Counted from the first letter of the stretch, positions 34,449-49,166 are shown. The stretch: 64,000 bases of DNA from Deinococcus sp. Leaf326 (GCF_001424185.1 NZ_LMOM01000054.1:62749-126748); one strand, 5' to 3'. Translations and numbers: made by a program. The notes: generated by a model from the sequence alone, not told the origin.

Positions 34449-36176
34449 TTAGCGCCGGATGACCGCCGGGAACTCGGGCGCGGCGACGAAGGGCACGGCG
34501 CGCCGCAGGTCGAGCACGAACAGGGTGCTCTGACCGGCGCGCGTGAGCTGCACACCGCCGCCCGCCCCGGTCCGCAGCCGCGCCGACACGCCGGGCCAGC
34601 CGGCCAGCGCTGCCAGCGGCACGAGCGGCGCGCGGGCCACGTACACCACCGGTACGGGTCCGCGGGTCGCCGCCGCGCCGCCCTGGGCCGGAGCACTGAG
34701 GGTGGCGGTGCGGGGGGTGAGCAGGGCCACCCTGAGCCCCAGCGCCGAGGTGGCCGGTCCCAGCGGCAGGTAGACTTGGCCGCCGATGACCTGCGCGCCC
34801 TGTGAGGCCAGAGCCGCCCACTCGGCGGGCGTGCGCGTGGGCTGTGCGGCCGGGGCTGGCTGGGGCCGGGTGGGCGTGGTGGGTGTCTGTGCGGCTGGCG
34901 GGGTCTGGGTGGCCGGTGGGCGCACCGGGGCCGGCGTGACGGTCACCGGAGGCTGCGTTGCCGGGGTCTGGCCCGCTGGAACCTGGGCCAAGGGCGTCTG
35001 GGCCAGTGGAACCGTGGCCGCCGCACGGCGGGCCTGCACGCGGGCCTGGGTCTCGGCGGGGGTCAGGCTGCGGCCCCAGCCGTCGGGTACCCCCCGGAAA
35101 GTGGACCACGGTCCGCTCGCCAGCGGCCGTCCCTTGGGCAGGGCGCTCAGAAGCCCGCCCTCGGTCGAGAAGTACAGCGTGCCCGCGTCGCTGACCGCTA
35201 CGCCGGTGTCGATCTTCTTGCCGGTCTTGAGTGTCCACACGGCCTGCCCGGCCGGGCCAATGGCGTGCAGGGTGCCCGAGAGGTCACCCACGACCACCGT
35301 GCCGTCGCTGAGCTCGGCGGCCGGGGCCGCGACCGGGGCGCCGGCCTTGTAGACCCACTCGTCCTCACCGGTGGTGTTGAGGGCGTAGACGCTGCCGTCG
35401 TAGCTGCCCACGACGACGAGCCCGCCCGAGGTGACGATGGGGCTGGCGTTCACGAACAGGTTCGTCTGACGGCTCCAGCGGAGTTTGCCTTGGGCGTCCA
35501 GGCTGTAGATCTTGCGGTCGCTGGAGCCGAAATAGACGTTGCCCTGGGCGTCTAGCGCCGGACTGCTGAAGATCAGGGAGCCGGCCGCGAAGCTCCACTT
35601 GAGCTTGCCCTCGGGAGTCAGGGCATGGAGGCGGTTGTTCTGTGCCCCGAAATACACCGTGCCGTCCGCGCCGACGGCCGGGCTGCTGAACACGGGCGCG
35701 CCCACCTTGTAGCTCCAGAGGACCTGACCCTGGGCACTGACCGCGTAGACGGTGCCGTTGGCGGTCGCCGCCACCACGCTGCCGTCTCCGCGCAGCGCCG
35801 GGCTGGCGAAGACGTCGCCGTCGAGCTTGACCTTCCACAGGAGCTTGCCGGCCGCGTCGAGCCGGTACAGGGTGTCGTCGTAGGAGGCGGCCACGACGTC
35901 GCCCTGCGGGGTCACGATGGGCTGCGCGCGGCCGAGGTCGCCGACGGCGAAGGCCCACTTTTCCTTGCCGGCGGCGTCGGTGCGCCGGATACGGGCGTCG
36001 CTGCCCACGAAGGTCAGGTCCCCGCCGCTGCTCACGCTGATGGGCGAGATGATCTTGACGTCGCGGGTCCAGACGGGCTGGGGCGCGGCGCGCAGGGGCG
36101 CGCTCTGCTGGGCGGCGGCGCCTACATAAAGGAGGGCCAGGGTCAGAACGGAGACGGTTCTCATGTGTCGGGTCAT
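34449..36176 (-). CDS. Exported PQQ-type beta-propeller protein with stalk-like C-terminal domain
   Basis: 575 residues with a signal peptide (MRTVSVLTLALLYVG, cleavage near AAAQ). Residues 30-365 contain about eight blades, each with an alternating GTVYFG/LDAQGKLRW pattern (for example VYFGSSDRKIYSLDAQGKLR), a BamB/PQQ-like propeller without visible quinoprotein active-site residues. A Pro/Gln/Thr linker (395-465) follows. The final domain has GGQVYLPLGPATSALGLRV, which recalls the copper-amine-oxidase N-terminal-like stalk domain. It probably sits at the cell envelope. Unknown substrate; outer-membrane assembly roles are not implied by the fold alone. Confidence 0.85.
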   Translation of the reverse strand: MTRHMRTVSVLTLALLYVGAAAQQSAPLRAAPQPVWTRDVKIISPISVSSGGDLTFVGSDARIRRTDAAGKEKWAFAVGDLGRAQPIVTPQGDVVAASYDDTLYRLDAAGKLLWKVKLDGDVFASPALRGDGSVVAATANGTVYAVSAQGQVLWSYKVGAPVFSSPAVGADGTVYFGAQNNRLHALTPEGKLKWSFAAGSLIFSSPALDAQGNVYFGSSDRKIYSLDAQGKLRWSRQTNLFVNASPIVTSGGLVVVGSYDGSVYALNTTGEDEWVYKAGAPVAAPAAELSDGTVVVGDLSGTLHAIGPAGQAVWTLKTGKKIDTGVAVSDAGTLYFSTEGGLLSALPKGRPLASGPWSTFRGVPDGWGRSLTPAETQARVQARRAAATVPLAQTPLAQVPAGQTPATQPPVTVTPAPVRPPATQTPPAAQTPTTPTRPQPAPAAQPTRTPAEWAALASQGAQVIGGQVYLPLGPATSALGLRVALLTPRTATLSAPAQGGAAATRGPVPVVYVARAPLVPLAALAGWPGVSARLRTGAGGGVQLTRAGQSTLFVLDLRRAVPFVAAPEFPAVIRR

Positions 36177-36190
36177 CAGAAAGTAAATTC

Positions 36191-36210
36191 CTTTACGGTC
36201 TCTTTACGGT
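36191..36210. repeat. Tandem 9-bp direct repeat, 11-bp period
   Basis: CTTTACGGT occurs at 36191-36199 and 36202-36210 between divergent genes (minus-strand sense ACCGTAAAG). One-turn spacing on the same face is typical of direct-repeat sites bound by winged-helix response regulators. Confidence 0.55.
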
Positions 36211-36262
36211 GGGTTGGGGGTGAAGGGGGCCGTATGGACGCCCGTCAAAGTAGCGTCCTAAG

Positions 36263-36829
<567 letters not shown>

Positions 36830-36848
36830 ACGGGCTGCTTCACCTGAT

Positions 36849-36878
36849 CGCGCTCCTAGGAATGGGAGCGCGGTTTTT
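36849..36878 (+). terminator. Terminator of the exported helical protein gene
   Basis: Perfect 8-bp stem cgcgctcc/ggagcgcg followed by GTTTTT. Confidence 0.85.
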
Positions 36879-36952
36879 CCGGTCTGAGACACGGCATCTC
36901 TAAGGCTTTTCGCCCATAGACGGGCCGGGCGCCGCCCTCCTAGCATGACCGC

Positions 36953-38290
36953 ATGTTTCGCCGCCGTCCTGTCCTGCCGCCCTTTCCCCCCGGTGCCCTG
37001 CTGGTGGGCGGAGCAGTGCGCGACTGGCTGCGCGGCGTGACCCCCCACGATTTCGACTGGGCGGTGCCCGACCCGGCGGCGGCGGCGCGGGAGCTCGCGG
37101 CGCGGCTGGGCGGGGCGGTCTTTCCCCTCGACGAGGTGCGCGGCTACTGGCGGGTGAAATCGCCGGACGCCACCGAGCACGATTTCGTGCCGCTGCCGCC
37201 GGACATGAACGAGGATCTGCTGCGGCGCGACTTTACCGTGAACGCCCTGGGCCTGAACGCCGCGCGTGAACTGCTTGACCCTACGGGCGGGCGCGCGGAC
37301 CTGCGGGCGGGCCGGCTGCGCATGGTGTCGGAGGCCAATCTGCGCGCCGACCCGCTGCGGGCTTGGCGGGCCGCCCGGTTCATGGTCACGCTGGGGTTCA
37401 GGCTGGAGACCGGGACCGAGGCCGCCGTGCGCCGGGTCGCCGCCGATCTCGCGTCGGGCACGCTGCTGATGCCAGCGGCCGAGCGCGTCCGCGACGAGGT
37501 GCAGACGCTGCTCGCCGCGCCCGAGGCGGCACGCGGTCTGCTGACCCTGGAGGACCTCGGTCTGTTGGCCCTGACCCTGCCCGAGCTGCGCGAGGGCCAG
37601 GGCATCACGCAGGGGGGATTTCATCATCTCGACGTGTTCGAGCACGGTATCGAGGCGCTGCATCAGCTCCTGGCGCGCGCCCCGGACGCTCCGCTGCCCC
37701 TACGCTGGGCGGCGCTGCTGCACGATGTGGGCAAGCCGCGCACCCTGGACCGCAATCCCAAGACGGGCCGGCGCACCTTCTACGGCCACGACAAGGTGGG
37801 CGCGGCCCTGACCACCCAGATGCTGACCCGCCTGAAGCTGCCCGGCGACGAGGTCCGGTACGCCGCGCAACTCGTCGGCGCCCACATGGCCCAGTTGCCG
37901 GCCGACGACCTCTCGGCCCGGCGCTTCGCCCACCGCCGCCGTGCCCTGCTGCCCGACCTGCTGAGCGTGATGCTCGCCGACCGCGAGGCGGCGCGGGGCA
38001 AGGACAGTTCGCCGCAGGGGCGGTACGCCTACATGCTCGCCATGAGCCGCGTGTTGGAGGCCCTGGAGGAGCAGCCCGCCGCGCCCGCGCCCCTGCTGAC
38101 CGGAGAAGACGTGATGGCCCTGCTCTCGCTGAGGCCAGGGCCCCGCGTGGGCGAGGTGCTGCGCGCCCTGGCCGAGGCGCGGGCGATGGGCGAGGTGCAG
38201 ACCCCCGAAGCGGCCCCGGCCTGGGTCCGCGCCTGGGACGCGGCGCACCCGGCAGGCGGGTCCCAGGCACAGACGCTTCCGGCTGACTAG
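36953..38290 (+). CDS. tRNA nucleotidyltransferase / poly(A) polymerase family protein with HD domain
   Basis: 445 residues. The class II nucleotidyltransferase head: [13 protein letters not shown] (GGxxRD), HDFDWAV (DxD metal site), [14 protein letters not shown] (motif B) and [16 protein letters not shown] (motif D region). From about 225 it has an HD-type phosphohydrolase domain: [27 protein letters not shown] and YGHDKVGA. D. radiodurans splits CCA addition between two enzymes, so this could be a CCA-, CC- or A-adding enzyme; I cannot decide. TAGCAT lies 6 nt before the ATG. Confidence 0.9.
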   Translation: MFRRRPVLPPFPPGALLVGGAVRDWLRGVTPHDFDWAVPDPAAAARELAARLGGAVFPLDEVRGYWRVKSPDATEHDFVPLPPDMNEDLLRRDFTVNALGLNAARELLDPTGGRADLRAGRLRMVSEANLRADPLRAWRAARFMVTLGFRLETGTEAAVRRVAADLASGTLLMPAAERVRDEVQTLLAAPEAARGLLTLEDLGLLALTLPELREGQGITQGGFHHLDVFEHGIEALHQLLARAPDAPLPLRWAALLHDVGKPRTLDRNPKTGRRTFYGHDKVGAALTTQMLTRLKLPGDEVRYAAQLVGAHMAQLPADDLSARRFAHRRRALLPDLLSVMLADREAARGKDSSPQGRYAYMLAMSRVLEALEEQPAAPAPLLTGEDVMALLSLRPGPRVGEVLRALAEARAMGEVQTPEAAPAWVRAWDAAHPAGGSQAQTLPAD

Positions 38291-38349
38291 ACGCGGCCTC
38301 CCTGGCCGTAAGAGCCGTGGAAGGGGTTCCCGGTATCCTGCCGCGCAGG

Positions 38350-39804
<1,455 letters not shown>

Positions 39805-39829
39805 GAGTGGCGGCCTGGGCGAGAAACGC

Positions 39830-40168
39830 ATGGTGTACGAGGAACTGACCCCATTGACGAGGGAAGAGGGCGAGCCTCTCCTTGCCCACGCCCTGCCGCC
39901 CGGCGAACGCTCCGCGCTGCTGCTGCGCCTCTCACTCGCGCCCGACGAGAGTGCCTGGAAACAGCGACTGTTCGTGGCCACCCTGCGCGGTCCGGACGAG
40001 GCCCTGCACGTGGCGGCGGCGCTGGCGCTGGGACATCTGGCGCGGGTCTCCGGGCAGGTCGCCCGCGAGGAGGTGGTCGCGGTCCTGCTGCCCTTCGTCG
40101 GGCGGCCCGGTGTGGGCGCGGTGGCCGAAAACACACTGGACGACATCCGGGTCTTCTGCCCGGAGTGA
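39830..40168 (+). CDS. Small HEAT-like protein of unknown function
   Basis: 112 residues starting MVYEELTPLTREEG, 25 nt after the glycosidase stop. The body (ALLLRLSLAPDESAWKQRLF then DEALHVAAALALGHLAR and VAREEVVAVLLPFVGRPG) reads as two or three alpha-helical repeats of the HEAT/Armadillo kind and ends with TLDDIRVFCPE. The upstream in-frame extension is a shadow of the glycosidase tail. Possibly co-transcribed with the glycosidase; function unknown. Confidence 0.65.
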   Translation: MVYEELTPLTREEGEPLLAHALPPGERSALLLRLSLAPDESAWKQRLFVATLRGPDEALHVAAALALGHLARVSGQVAREEVVAVLLPFVGRPGVGAVAENTLDDIRVFCPE

Positions 40169-40190
40169 TGTCCGGCGTCGGGACCGGTCC

Positions 40191-41381
40191 TCAGTCCGCC
40201 TGGGCCCAGGGCCGGTCCTGCACACCTGCCAGTTCCGCCGCCAGCTCATGCGCCGCGCTCAGGCCCAGCACGTCGGCCAGCGGGCCGCCCAGCAGCAGGG
40301 TGTAGGCGCCGTCCAGCCGCTGCCACAGCGGGGGGGTGTCCGGGCGTCCGTGCGGCAGGGCCAGCCACGCGCCGGGCACGTCACTCAGGCTGCGGCCCAG
40401 GCCCAGGCCCTCGCCGGCCAGAGCGGGCACGGCGTCCATCAGCGCCACGAGGTCCTCCAGGGTCTCGCGGCGCAGGCCCGTGGGCACGCCGGTCAGCAGG
40501 CCGCCCACCGGCACGTAGCCCTGCGGGTCGCGGTGCCAGATGGCCGGCACCAGGGTCCAGCCGCCCGCCTGGGGCCGCAGCGTCAGGCCGCCTACGCGCA
40601 GGGTAGGTGCCGCCTCTCCGGTCGGCTGCTCCAGCCGGGGTGCCTGCCGGTAGGCGCGGCCGTGCGCGGTGTGGACCCCGAGGCCGTGCTCGGCCAGCGC
40701 GGCGCCCGCCGCCCCCACCGCGAGTACGATCTGGGCGGCCTGCACGGCGCGGCGCTCGTGGACCACGACCTCGTGCAGGTTGGTGACGCTCAGGCGCTCC
40801 AGCGTCACGCTGCCGCTGGGGCCGGGGCAGGCGCGGGTGTTGAGCAGCAGGTCGGCCCCCAGGCGCACTGCCTCCTGCGCGGCGTTCAGGGCCACCGCGC
40901 CCGGCCGGAAGGTCGCCGCGCCGGGGTCCAGCCGCGCCCAGGGCAGGGCGCCGGGGTCCAGCAGGGCCAGCGCCTCCGGAAAGTCGGCCAGCGCCTCGGC
41001 GGTGGGCCGGGGGTCCAGGCAGGGGTCGGCGCTCAATTCAGCCAGCGGCGCGGCCCGGAACTGCACGTCGCCCAGAGACCCGGCCAGCTGCGCGCGGGTC
41101 CAGGCCGCCTCGGCCTCGCGGCCCGCCGGCACGTCGTGGGTGGTCCACACGCCGGGCGCCAGCAGGGTCGCCCCCTCCTCGTTGGGCAGGCCGCCCTCCT
41201 CCACGAGCAGCAGCCGCAGTTCGGGCGCCAGCCGCCGCAGCTCACGCGCGCAGAAGGCCCCCATGCGCCCGGCCCCGACCACTACCACGTCGTAGGCGGT
41301 CTCGGTAAAGGGCTGGCCCACATGTGCCCACACCTGGCCCCGGCGGGGGGAGCCGGGCGGCGAACCGGAAGGAACAGTCAT
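40191..41381 (-). CDS. FAD-dependent oxidoreductase (DAO type)
   Basis: 396 residues. AYDVVVVGAGRMGAFCARELR is the FAD-binding beta-alpha-beta fold; RLLLVEEGGLPNEEGATLLA supplies the Glu for the ribose. Then a mostly beta substrate domain with no recognisable ligand signature (DPQGYVPVGGLLTG, GAYTLLLGGPLADVLG). Overall it fits the D-amino-acid oxidase / glycine oxidase group, but the substrate is unclear. The start at 41381 is favoured over ATGs up to 51 nt earlier because the family begins soon before the FAD motif; confidence in that choice is limited. Confidence 0.78.
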   Translation of the reverse strand: MTVPSGSPPGSPRRGQVWAHVGQPFTETAYDVVVVGAGRMGAFCARELRRLAPELRLLLVEEGGLPNEEGATLLAPGVWTTHDVPAGREAEAAWTRAQLAGSLGDVQFRAAPLAELSADPCLDPRPTAEALADFPEALALLDPGALPWARLDPGAATFRPGAVALNAAQEAVRLGADLLLNTRACPGPSGSVTLERLSVTNLHEVVVHERRAVQAAQIVLAVGAAGAALAEHGLGVHTAHGRAYRQAPRLEQPTGEAAPTLRVGGLTLRPQAGGWTLVPAIWHRDPQGYVPVGGLLTGVPTGLRRETLEDLVALMDAVPALAGEGLGLGRSLSDVPGAWLALPHGRPDTPPLWQRLDGAYTLLLGGPLADVLGLSAAHELAAELAGVQDRPWAQAD

Positions 41382-41542
41382 GGACAGCATGATGGAGGAA
41401 AGCGGGGCAGAGCCGGCACGCCGGTCCTTCATCCGGACCCCGGAACGGGGATGGGCCGCCGCGCGCCCGCGCCCTCACATGAGACCGCCTCACCGCCCTG
41501 TCAGAAGCGGCACAGTCCAGAGTCTTTATACTCGCTGCATTC

Positions 41543-42867
41543 ATGCCTGGTCTCTTTCGCGTCTCGCCCGCCCGGCTGCTGCTCGGGCTGAGTCTGGCCG
41601 CATCGGCCGCCCTGTCTGCCGCCACGGCGCTCAACGTGCGGGTGCTCGTCGTCTCGGCCCCGCAGGTCACGGTCCGCGTCTCGGCCCCGGCTGCGGCCGG
41701 TCAGGCTGCCGGGCTGGCCCCGGCGTTGCCTTCTCCCGGCCCGGCCAAGCCGCAGGGCGACGCCTGGCGGGTGGGCGCGCAGGGTGAGCGCCTGACCCTG
41801 GGGGGCCAGGACGCGGGCGGCGCCACGCTGTACCTGCCGCCCGCCCCCGGCAGCACGGTCGAGATCGCCGGCAGGACCTACCGGGGCGGCGTGCTGCTGC
41901 GGGCCGTACGCGGCGGCGTGCAGGCCGTCAACGTGGTGGACGTCGAGGACTATCTGCGCGGCGTGGTCGCCTCCGAGATGCCGGCGAGCTGGCCTGCGCC
42001 CGCCCTGGCGGCGCAGGCGGTCATCGCGCGGACCTACGTCGCGGCGCGGATCAATCCCAAGGCCGCCTACGACACCTGCGCCACCGAGAGCTGTCAGGTC
42101 TACGGCGGCGTGGCGGCCGAAAAGGCCCAGACCGACGCGGCCATCCGCGCGACGGCCGGGCAGGTCGTGTCCTACGGCGGCAAGGCGGCCAGCACCTACT
42201 TTTCCAGCGATTCGGGTGGGTACACGGCGTCGAGCGCCGAGGTCTGGGGTAGCCCCGCCCCGTACCTGATCGCCCAGGCCGACCCCTTCTCGGCCGGCGG
42301 GCCGCGCGCGCGCTGGCGCCTGGAGATTCCGCTGGCGCGCGTGCAGGACATCGCCGCGCGCTACGGCGTGCGGGTGGGCACCCTGAAATCGGTCGCCGTG
42401 ACCCGGCAGTCGCCCTCGGGCCGCCCGCAGGAGATCACCTTTTCCGGGGCCACGGGCAGCGCGAAGGTCAGCGGCGCCGACGCCGGGGGCTTCATCCGTT
42501 CGCTGGGGGCGGGGAGCAGCCGGGCGGTCCTCACGGGTCTGAATCCGCTCATTGTCGAGGGAGCCGGGCAGGGACACGGCGTCGGCCTCTCGCAGTACGG
42601 AGCCCTGGGCCTGGCACGTCAGGGCTACGACCACCTGCACATGCTCGGCTTCTACTATCCGGGGACGGTCCTGAGTGTTCTGGCGGGTGTGGACCGGGGG
42701 CAGGCCCGCCTGGCCGCCGCCGCGCCGCTGCCGGGGCTGAGCGCGGCTTCTGAAGGCCTAGCCGCCCAGCCGGCGCCCCTGCCGGCCGCCTCCCTGGCCT
42801 GCACGCCCGCGCAGGGCGCGGAGCTGCTCACGGCCTACGCCCCGGCCACCCCGGCCTGGGCGAGCGA

Positions 42868-42871
<4 letters not shown>
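41543..42871 (+). CDS. SpoIID/LytB-domain cell-wall protein
   Basis: 442 residues with a signal peptide (RLLLGLSLAASAALSAATA). The SpoIID domain: VVDVEDYLRGVVASEMPASW (the Glu of ASEMP is the lytic catalytic residue in SpoIID), APALAAQAVIARTYVAAR, TYFSSDSGGYTASSAEVWG and GAGQGHGVGLSQYGALGLAR with GFYYPGTV. SpoIID trims peptidoglycan glycan strands in endospore formers, and non-sporulating bacteria use relatives in wall remodelling. TATACT lies 10 nt before the ATG. The stop overlaps the LptD-like gene as GTGA. Confidence 0.9.
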
Positions 42872-45777
<2,906 letters not shown>

Positions 45778-45803
45778 ACCTGGACCCGCCGGAGGTTTTG
45801 CCC

Positions 45804-46898
45804 ATGCCCATCATCCGCCGCTCGACCCTCGCCGCCTGTGCCCTGCTGACGGGGCTGCTGAGCGCCTGCACTGGCCTCGTGGAGGAGAATGTGTCCGGAA
45901 CGCGCCTGGCTGTCCTGAATGGGGGCGGCACGTCGTTGGGGTATCTGGACCTGAAAGATCTGAAGGCGTCGGATCAACCCCGGCCGACCAGTCTTCAGGG
46001 GCCTGTGGCGGTCGAGGGCGGGGTGGACCTCGCCACCCTGAGCGGCGGACGCTCGCTCGCCCTGACCCGCGCGGTGGGCATCGAGCAGCGCGGCGTGGAC
46101 CTGAACGATTCGCAGCCCTTCGCTCCCCTGACCCCCACTCCCTGCCTGACCCAGACGGCCCAGAGCGCGGCGCGCGACCGCCTGCTCACCCTGAGCCAGT
46201 GCGTGACGAACGGTCCACAGACCCTGGCCTTATACCGTGCCGACCGCAGCCTGGTATGGACGACCACTCTGAGTGTGACCCCGCCCATTCCGGAAACCGA
46301 CACCCCGCCCACCCGCCTCGCAGTGCGCGGCGACACGGGGATCGTGTCGCGCGCAGCGCTGCGAGGCGGCAGCGAGGTCGTGGTGGTCACCACCCGGCCC
46401 CTGAACGACCCCATTCAGGACGGCACGCCGCTGGTGGGCAACCCGCAACCCAGCGCCAGCATCCGCGACCTCGCGCCGTCGGGGGACCTCATCTATGCGG
46501 CGACCGATTCGGGGGTGCGGCCCCTGCTGGCAACCGGCGTGCCCGACACTCAGAACGCGGTAGCGGCCTTCGGAGGCACGCGGGTGGACCGGTTGTGGGC
46601 CGGGATCAGCGGCACGCGCACCCTGCTGGCGGCGTGGCGCGACAATGCTCTGAGCGGCACCGGCAGCGAGCCCCTGCGCCTGTGGGACGGCACCCGCACC
46701 ACGCCCGCGCCCACCGTCGATAACTTCTCTAACCTACGCGACGTCACCCTGGACCTCAGCGGCGGCCTCTACACCCTGACCCCCGGCACCCTGACGCGCT
46801 ACGACACCGTGCTGGGCCTGAACCAGAACAACTGGTCACCCGCTCTGCTGCTGGGCAACCTGAACGACGCGCGCTCGGTGACGTGGCTGGTGCCGTGA
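45804..46898 (+). CDS. Lipoprotein of unknown function, possible beta-propeller
   Basis: 364 residues. The lipobox LLSAC places the acylated Cys at about residue 24 (ALLTGLLSACTGLVEEN). GGAGG 8 nt before the ATG at 45804 excludes the TTG six bases earlier. The mature protein is beta-rich with repeated strand-turn units (RLAVRGDTGIVSRAALRGGS, DLIYAATDSGVRPLLATGV), consistent with a propeller. It begins 26 nt after the LptD-like gene and probably belongs to the same transcript, suggesting an envelope-assembly role by analogy only. Confidence 0.75.
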   Translation: MPIIRRSTLAACALLTGLLSACTGLVEENVSGTRLAVLNGGGTSLGYLDLKDLKASDQPRPTSLQGPVAVEGGVDLATLSGGRSLALTRAVGIEQRGVDLNDSQPFAPLTPTPCLTQTAQSAARDRLLTLSQCVTNGPQTLALYRADRSLVWTTTLSVTPPIPETDTPPTRLAVRGDTGIVSRAALRGGSEVVVVTTRPLNDPIQDGTPLVGNPQPSASIRDLAPSGDLIYAATDSGVRPLLATGVPDTQNAVAAFGGTRVDRLWAGISGTRTLLAAWRDNALSGTGSEPLRLWDGTRTTPAPTVDNFSNLRDVTLDLSGGLYTLTPGTLTRYDTVLGLNQNNWSPALLLGNLNDARSVTWLVP

Positions 46899-46976
46899 AC
46901 GTGGCTGAGGTCGCGGGAAGCAGGAACAGGACCAGCCGCTGATCCTGCTGCGGCTAGCGCCAGGCGAGAGGCCGCG

Positions 46977-48059
46977 TTACCCCTGGCTGCTTGCCGTCAG
47001 TGGCGGTACAGCTGCCCCCAGCAGCAGCAGGGCGAGGGCTGGGGCCGCGTTCCGCGTGCCCAGCAGGGACAGGCCGCCGCGTGCCAGGACCGTGACCACG
47101 GCACCGCTGGCAGGCGAGAAGCCCAGCGCTGTGCGGGTGCCGCGCGCCACGCCGTCGTGCCAGCGGGGCCACCCGGCCTCCGGGGTCGCCGGGCCGGGCG
47201 GCGGCGTGATGAACCAGCCCGGCGTGGCCCCGGCGCGCGGTAGGGGTAGACCGCGCGGGTGTTCGCCTGCCTTCCAGTGCTCGCCCGCCGCGCCCGACAG
47301 GTGCGCCTCGCCGAAGGTCAGGAGGTCGGCCGCCGGCGCGAACAGCCCTCCGGCGCCCGCCAGGGGCCCGAAGCCGGTCGCCTCGCTGCCGCCCAGCAGG
47401 CCGCGTGGGGTGACGAGTTCGCCCGGCGGGGGGCGCAGTCCGGTGCGCGGCAGGCCCAGCGGACCGGTGACGTACCGCGCGAGCGCCGCACCATAGCCCG
47501 CCGCCGACAGGTCCTCGCCCGCCGCGTGGGCCAGGGCCAGGGCCAGCACGCCCACGCTCAGGTTCGAGTACAAGAAGGTGGGGGGCCGGGTCTCGCGGCT
47601 CCAGCGCCGCGCACTCGCCAGAGCCTGCGCGCCCGTCATGCGGCCGTAGGGATCGTGAAAATGGGTCAGGGAGGTCAGGGCCGCCCGCGCCGGATGGCCC
47701 GGTACTCCGGCGGTGTGGACCGCGAGCCTCCGCGCGGTGAAATGGAGGGGCAGCCCCCGCAGAGGTCCCCCCAGCCGGCGCAGCGGCGTGTCCCAGTCCA
47801 GCGCCCCGCGCGTCACCAGCGCCGAGGCGAGCGCCGCCGTGAAGGGCTTGGTCACGCTCGCCAGCTCGAAGACGCCCGCCGTAGGGACGCCGCCCACTGG
47901 GACGAGCAGCCGGGTGCCTGCGCGCGACACGCCCAGCACGCCCCCGCGCGGCAACGCGGCGCGCACGACCGCCGGCAGCACTCCGCCCTGTGCCGGACCC
48001 AGGTCCAGCAGATCGGCTACCTCGGCCAGGCGGGTGCGCAGGGGGTCGCGGCGAAACAT
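46977..48059 (-). CDS. Class C beta-lactamase-type serine hydrolase
   Basis: 360 residues. The penicillin-binding-protein fold motifs are VFELASVTKPFTAALASAL (SxxK; nucleophile Ser in SVTK), FLYSNLSVGVLALAL (YxN) and a C-terminal strand near GWFITPPPGPATP. No signal peptide or membrane segment is visible, so it is cytoplasmic or its export depends on other signals. Such proteins include beta-lactamases, esterases and D-aminopeptidases; the substrate cannot be told. Starts 2 nt after the ZapE-like stop, so the two genes form one operon. Confidence 0.85.
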   Translation of the reverse strand: MFRRDPLRTRLAEVADLLDLGPAQGGVLPAVVRAALPRGGVLGVSRAGTRLLVPVGGVPTAGVFELASVTKPFTAALASALVTRGALDWDTPLRRLGGPLRGLPLHFTARRLAVHTAGVPGHPARAALTSLTHFHDPYGRMTGAQALASARRWSRETRPPTFLYSNLSVGVLALALAHAAGEDLSAAGYGAALARYVTGPLGLPRTGLRPPPGELVTPRGLLGGSEATGFGPLAGAGGLFAPAADLLTFGEAHLSGAAGEHWKAGEHPRGLPLPRAGATPGWFITPPPGPATPEAGWPRWHDGVARGTRTALGFSPASGAVVTVLARGGLSLLGTRNAAPALALLLLGAAVPPLTASSQG

Positions 48060-48061
48060 CT

Positions 48062-49072
48062 TCAGGTTCTGGCGCGGGCCTCGCGCAGCAGCTCGGAGAG
48101 GCGGCTCAGCGCCCGGCTGTACTTCTTGGCGTAGGCGCCGTGGCGGTAGGTCTCGTCGAACAGCGTGCCCAGCGGCGCCCCGGTGAAGGCCGCCGGAATC
48201 CCGAGGTCGTAGAGCTTGTCCACGAAATGAACGAAGCGCAGCGCCGTGTTCTGGTCGGGCATGGGGCGCAGGTCCGTGACCGCCAGCGCGCCGACCCCCT
48301 CCAGCATCGCGGCGAACCGGCTGGGGTGGACGTCCAGCAGGTGCCGGCCCAGGTCGCGCTGCGTGACGGGCGCCAGCGTGTCGGGGTCTTGCCGCCCGGT
48401 CCAGGCGGCGTACTCGGCCGCCGAGAGCGGTTCCTCGGGGACGGTGCCGCGCTGGCGGTAGTCCGGTCCCTCAACCCGGTGCGGCGAGAAGCGGCCGGCG
48501 ATGCCCTGAATCTGGCGCTGGAAGTCGCCCGCGTTGAAACGGCCCTGTCCCAGCGCGCCGGGCTCGGTGTTGCTCGTGGCGACCACGCTGGTCCCGCCGG
48601 GCATGACTCCGCCCAGGAAGGTGTTCGCCATGTGCGTGTTGCCGGGGTCGTCGAGCTCGAACTCGTCGATGAGCAGCAGGTCGTGGTCCTTGAAGGTATC
48701 CACCGCGCGGGTCATGCCCAGTGCCCCGATGAGATACATCAGGTCCTGGAAGCTCATGAGGGCGCGCTTACCGCCGCTGGCGTGGTACGCGCTGGCGAGC
48801 AGGTGAGTCTTGCCGACCCCGAACCCGCCGTCGAGGTACAGGCCCCGCCCCCCCGGCCGCGCGCGCCGGAACAGTCGCCACCCGCCCGGCTGGGTCTGGC
48901 GCGCGCCCTGCACGAACGTCTGGAGGTCGTCGCGGGCCTGGGTCTGGCTGGGGTACTCGGGATTGGGGCGGTAGTTGCCGAAGCTCACGTCCGCGAACCG
49001 GGCGCTGGGCACCAGGCCGCCGCTCATCTCCTCGGGCGACACCTGCGGGTCGCGGGCCAGCAGGTCGATCAT
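48062..49072 (-). CDS. zapE: ZapE/AFG1-like ATPase
   Basis: 336 residues. Walker A is LYLDGGFGVGKTHLLASAYH; Walker B is DLLLIDEFELDDPGNTHMAN; a sensor Arg/Asn segment lies near VVATSNTEPGALGQGRFNAG. It is the AFG1/ZapE family, which in E. coli binds the Z ring and modulates FtsZ under stress. The N-terminal cell-division residues are conserved only in part, so division involvement is family inference. It is first in an operon with the serine hydrolase. No good -10 or ribosome site is obvious. Confidence 0.88.
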   Translation of the reverse strand: MIDLLARDPQVSPEEMSGGLVPSARFADVSFGNYRPNPEYPSQTQARDDLQTFVQGARQTQPGGWRLFRRARPGGRGLYLDGGFGVGKTHLLASAYHASGGKRALMSFQDLMYLIGALGMTRAVDTFKDHDLLLIDEFELDDPGNTHMANTFLGGVMPGGTSVVATSNTEPGALGQGRFNAGDFQRQIQGIAGRFSPHRVEGPDYRQRGTVPEEPLSAAEYAAWTGRQDPDTLAPVTQRDLGRHLLDVHPSRFAAMLEGVGALAVTDLRPMPDQNTALRFVHFVDKLYDLGIPAAFTGAPLGTLFDETYRHGAYAKKYSRALSRLSELLREARART

Positions 49073-49166
49073 AGAGAGTCCGGGTGAACGCCCGGAACCC
49101 GGTTGTCTTCGGGCCGCTCCGCCCGCAGTTCGGGGCGATGGACCACCTCTCTCGCCGGAATTCTTC

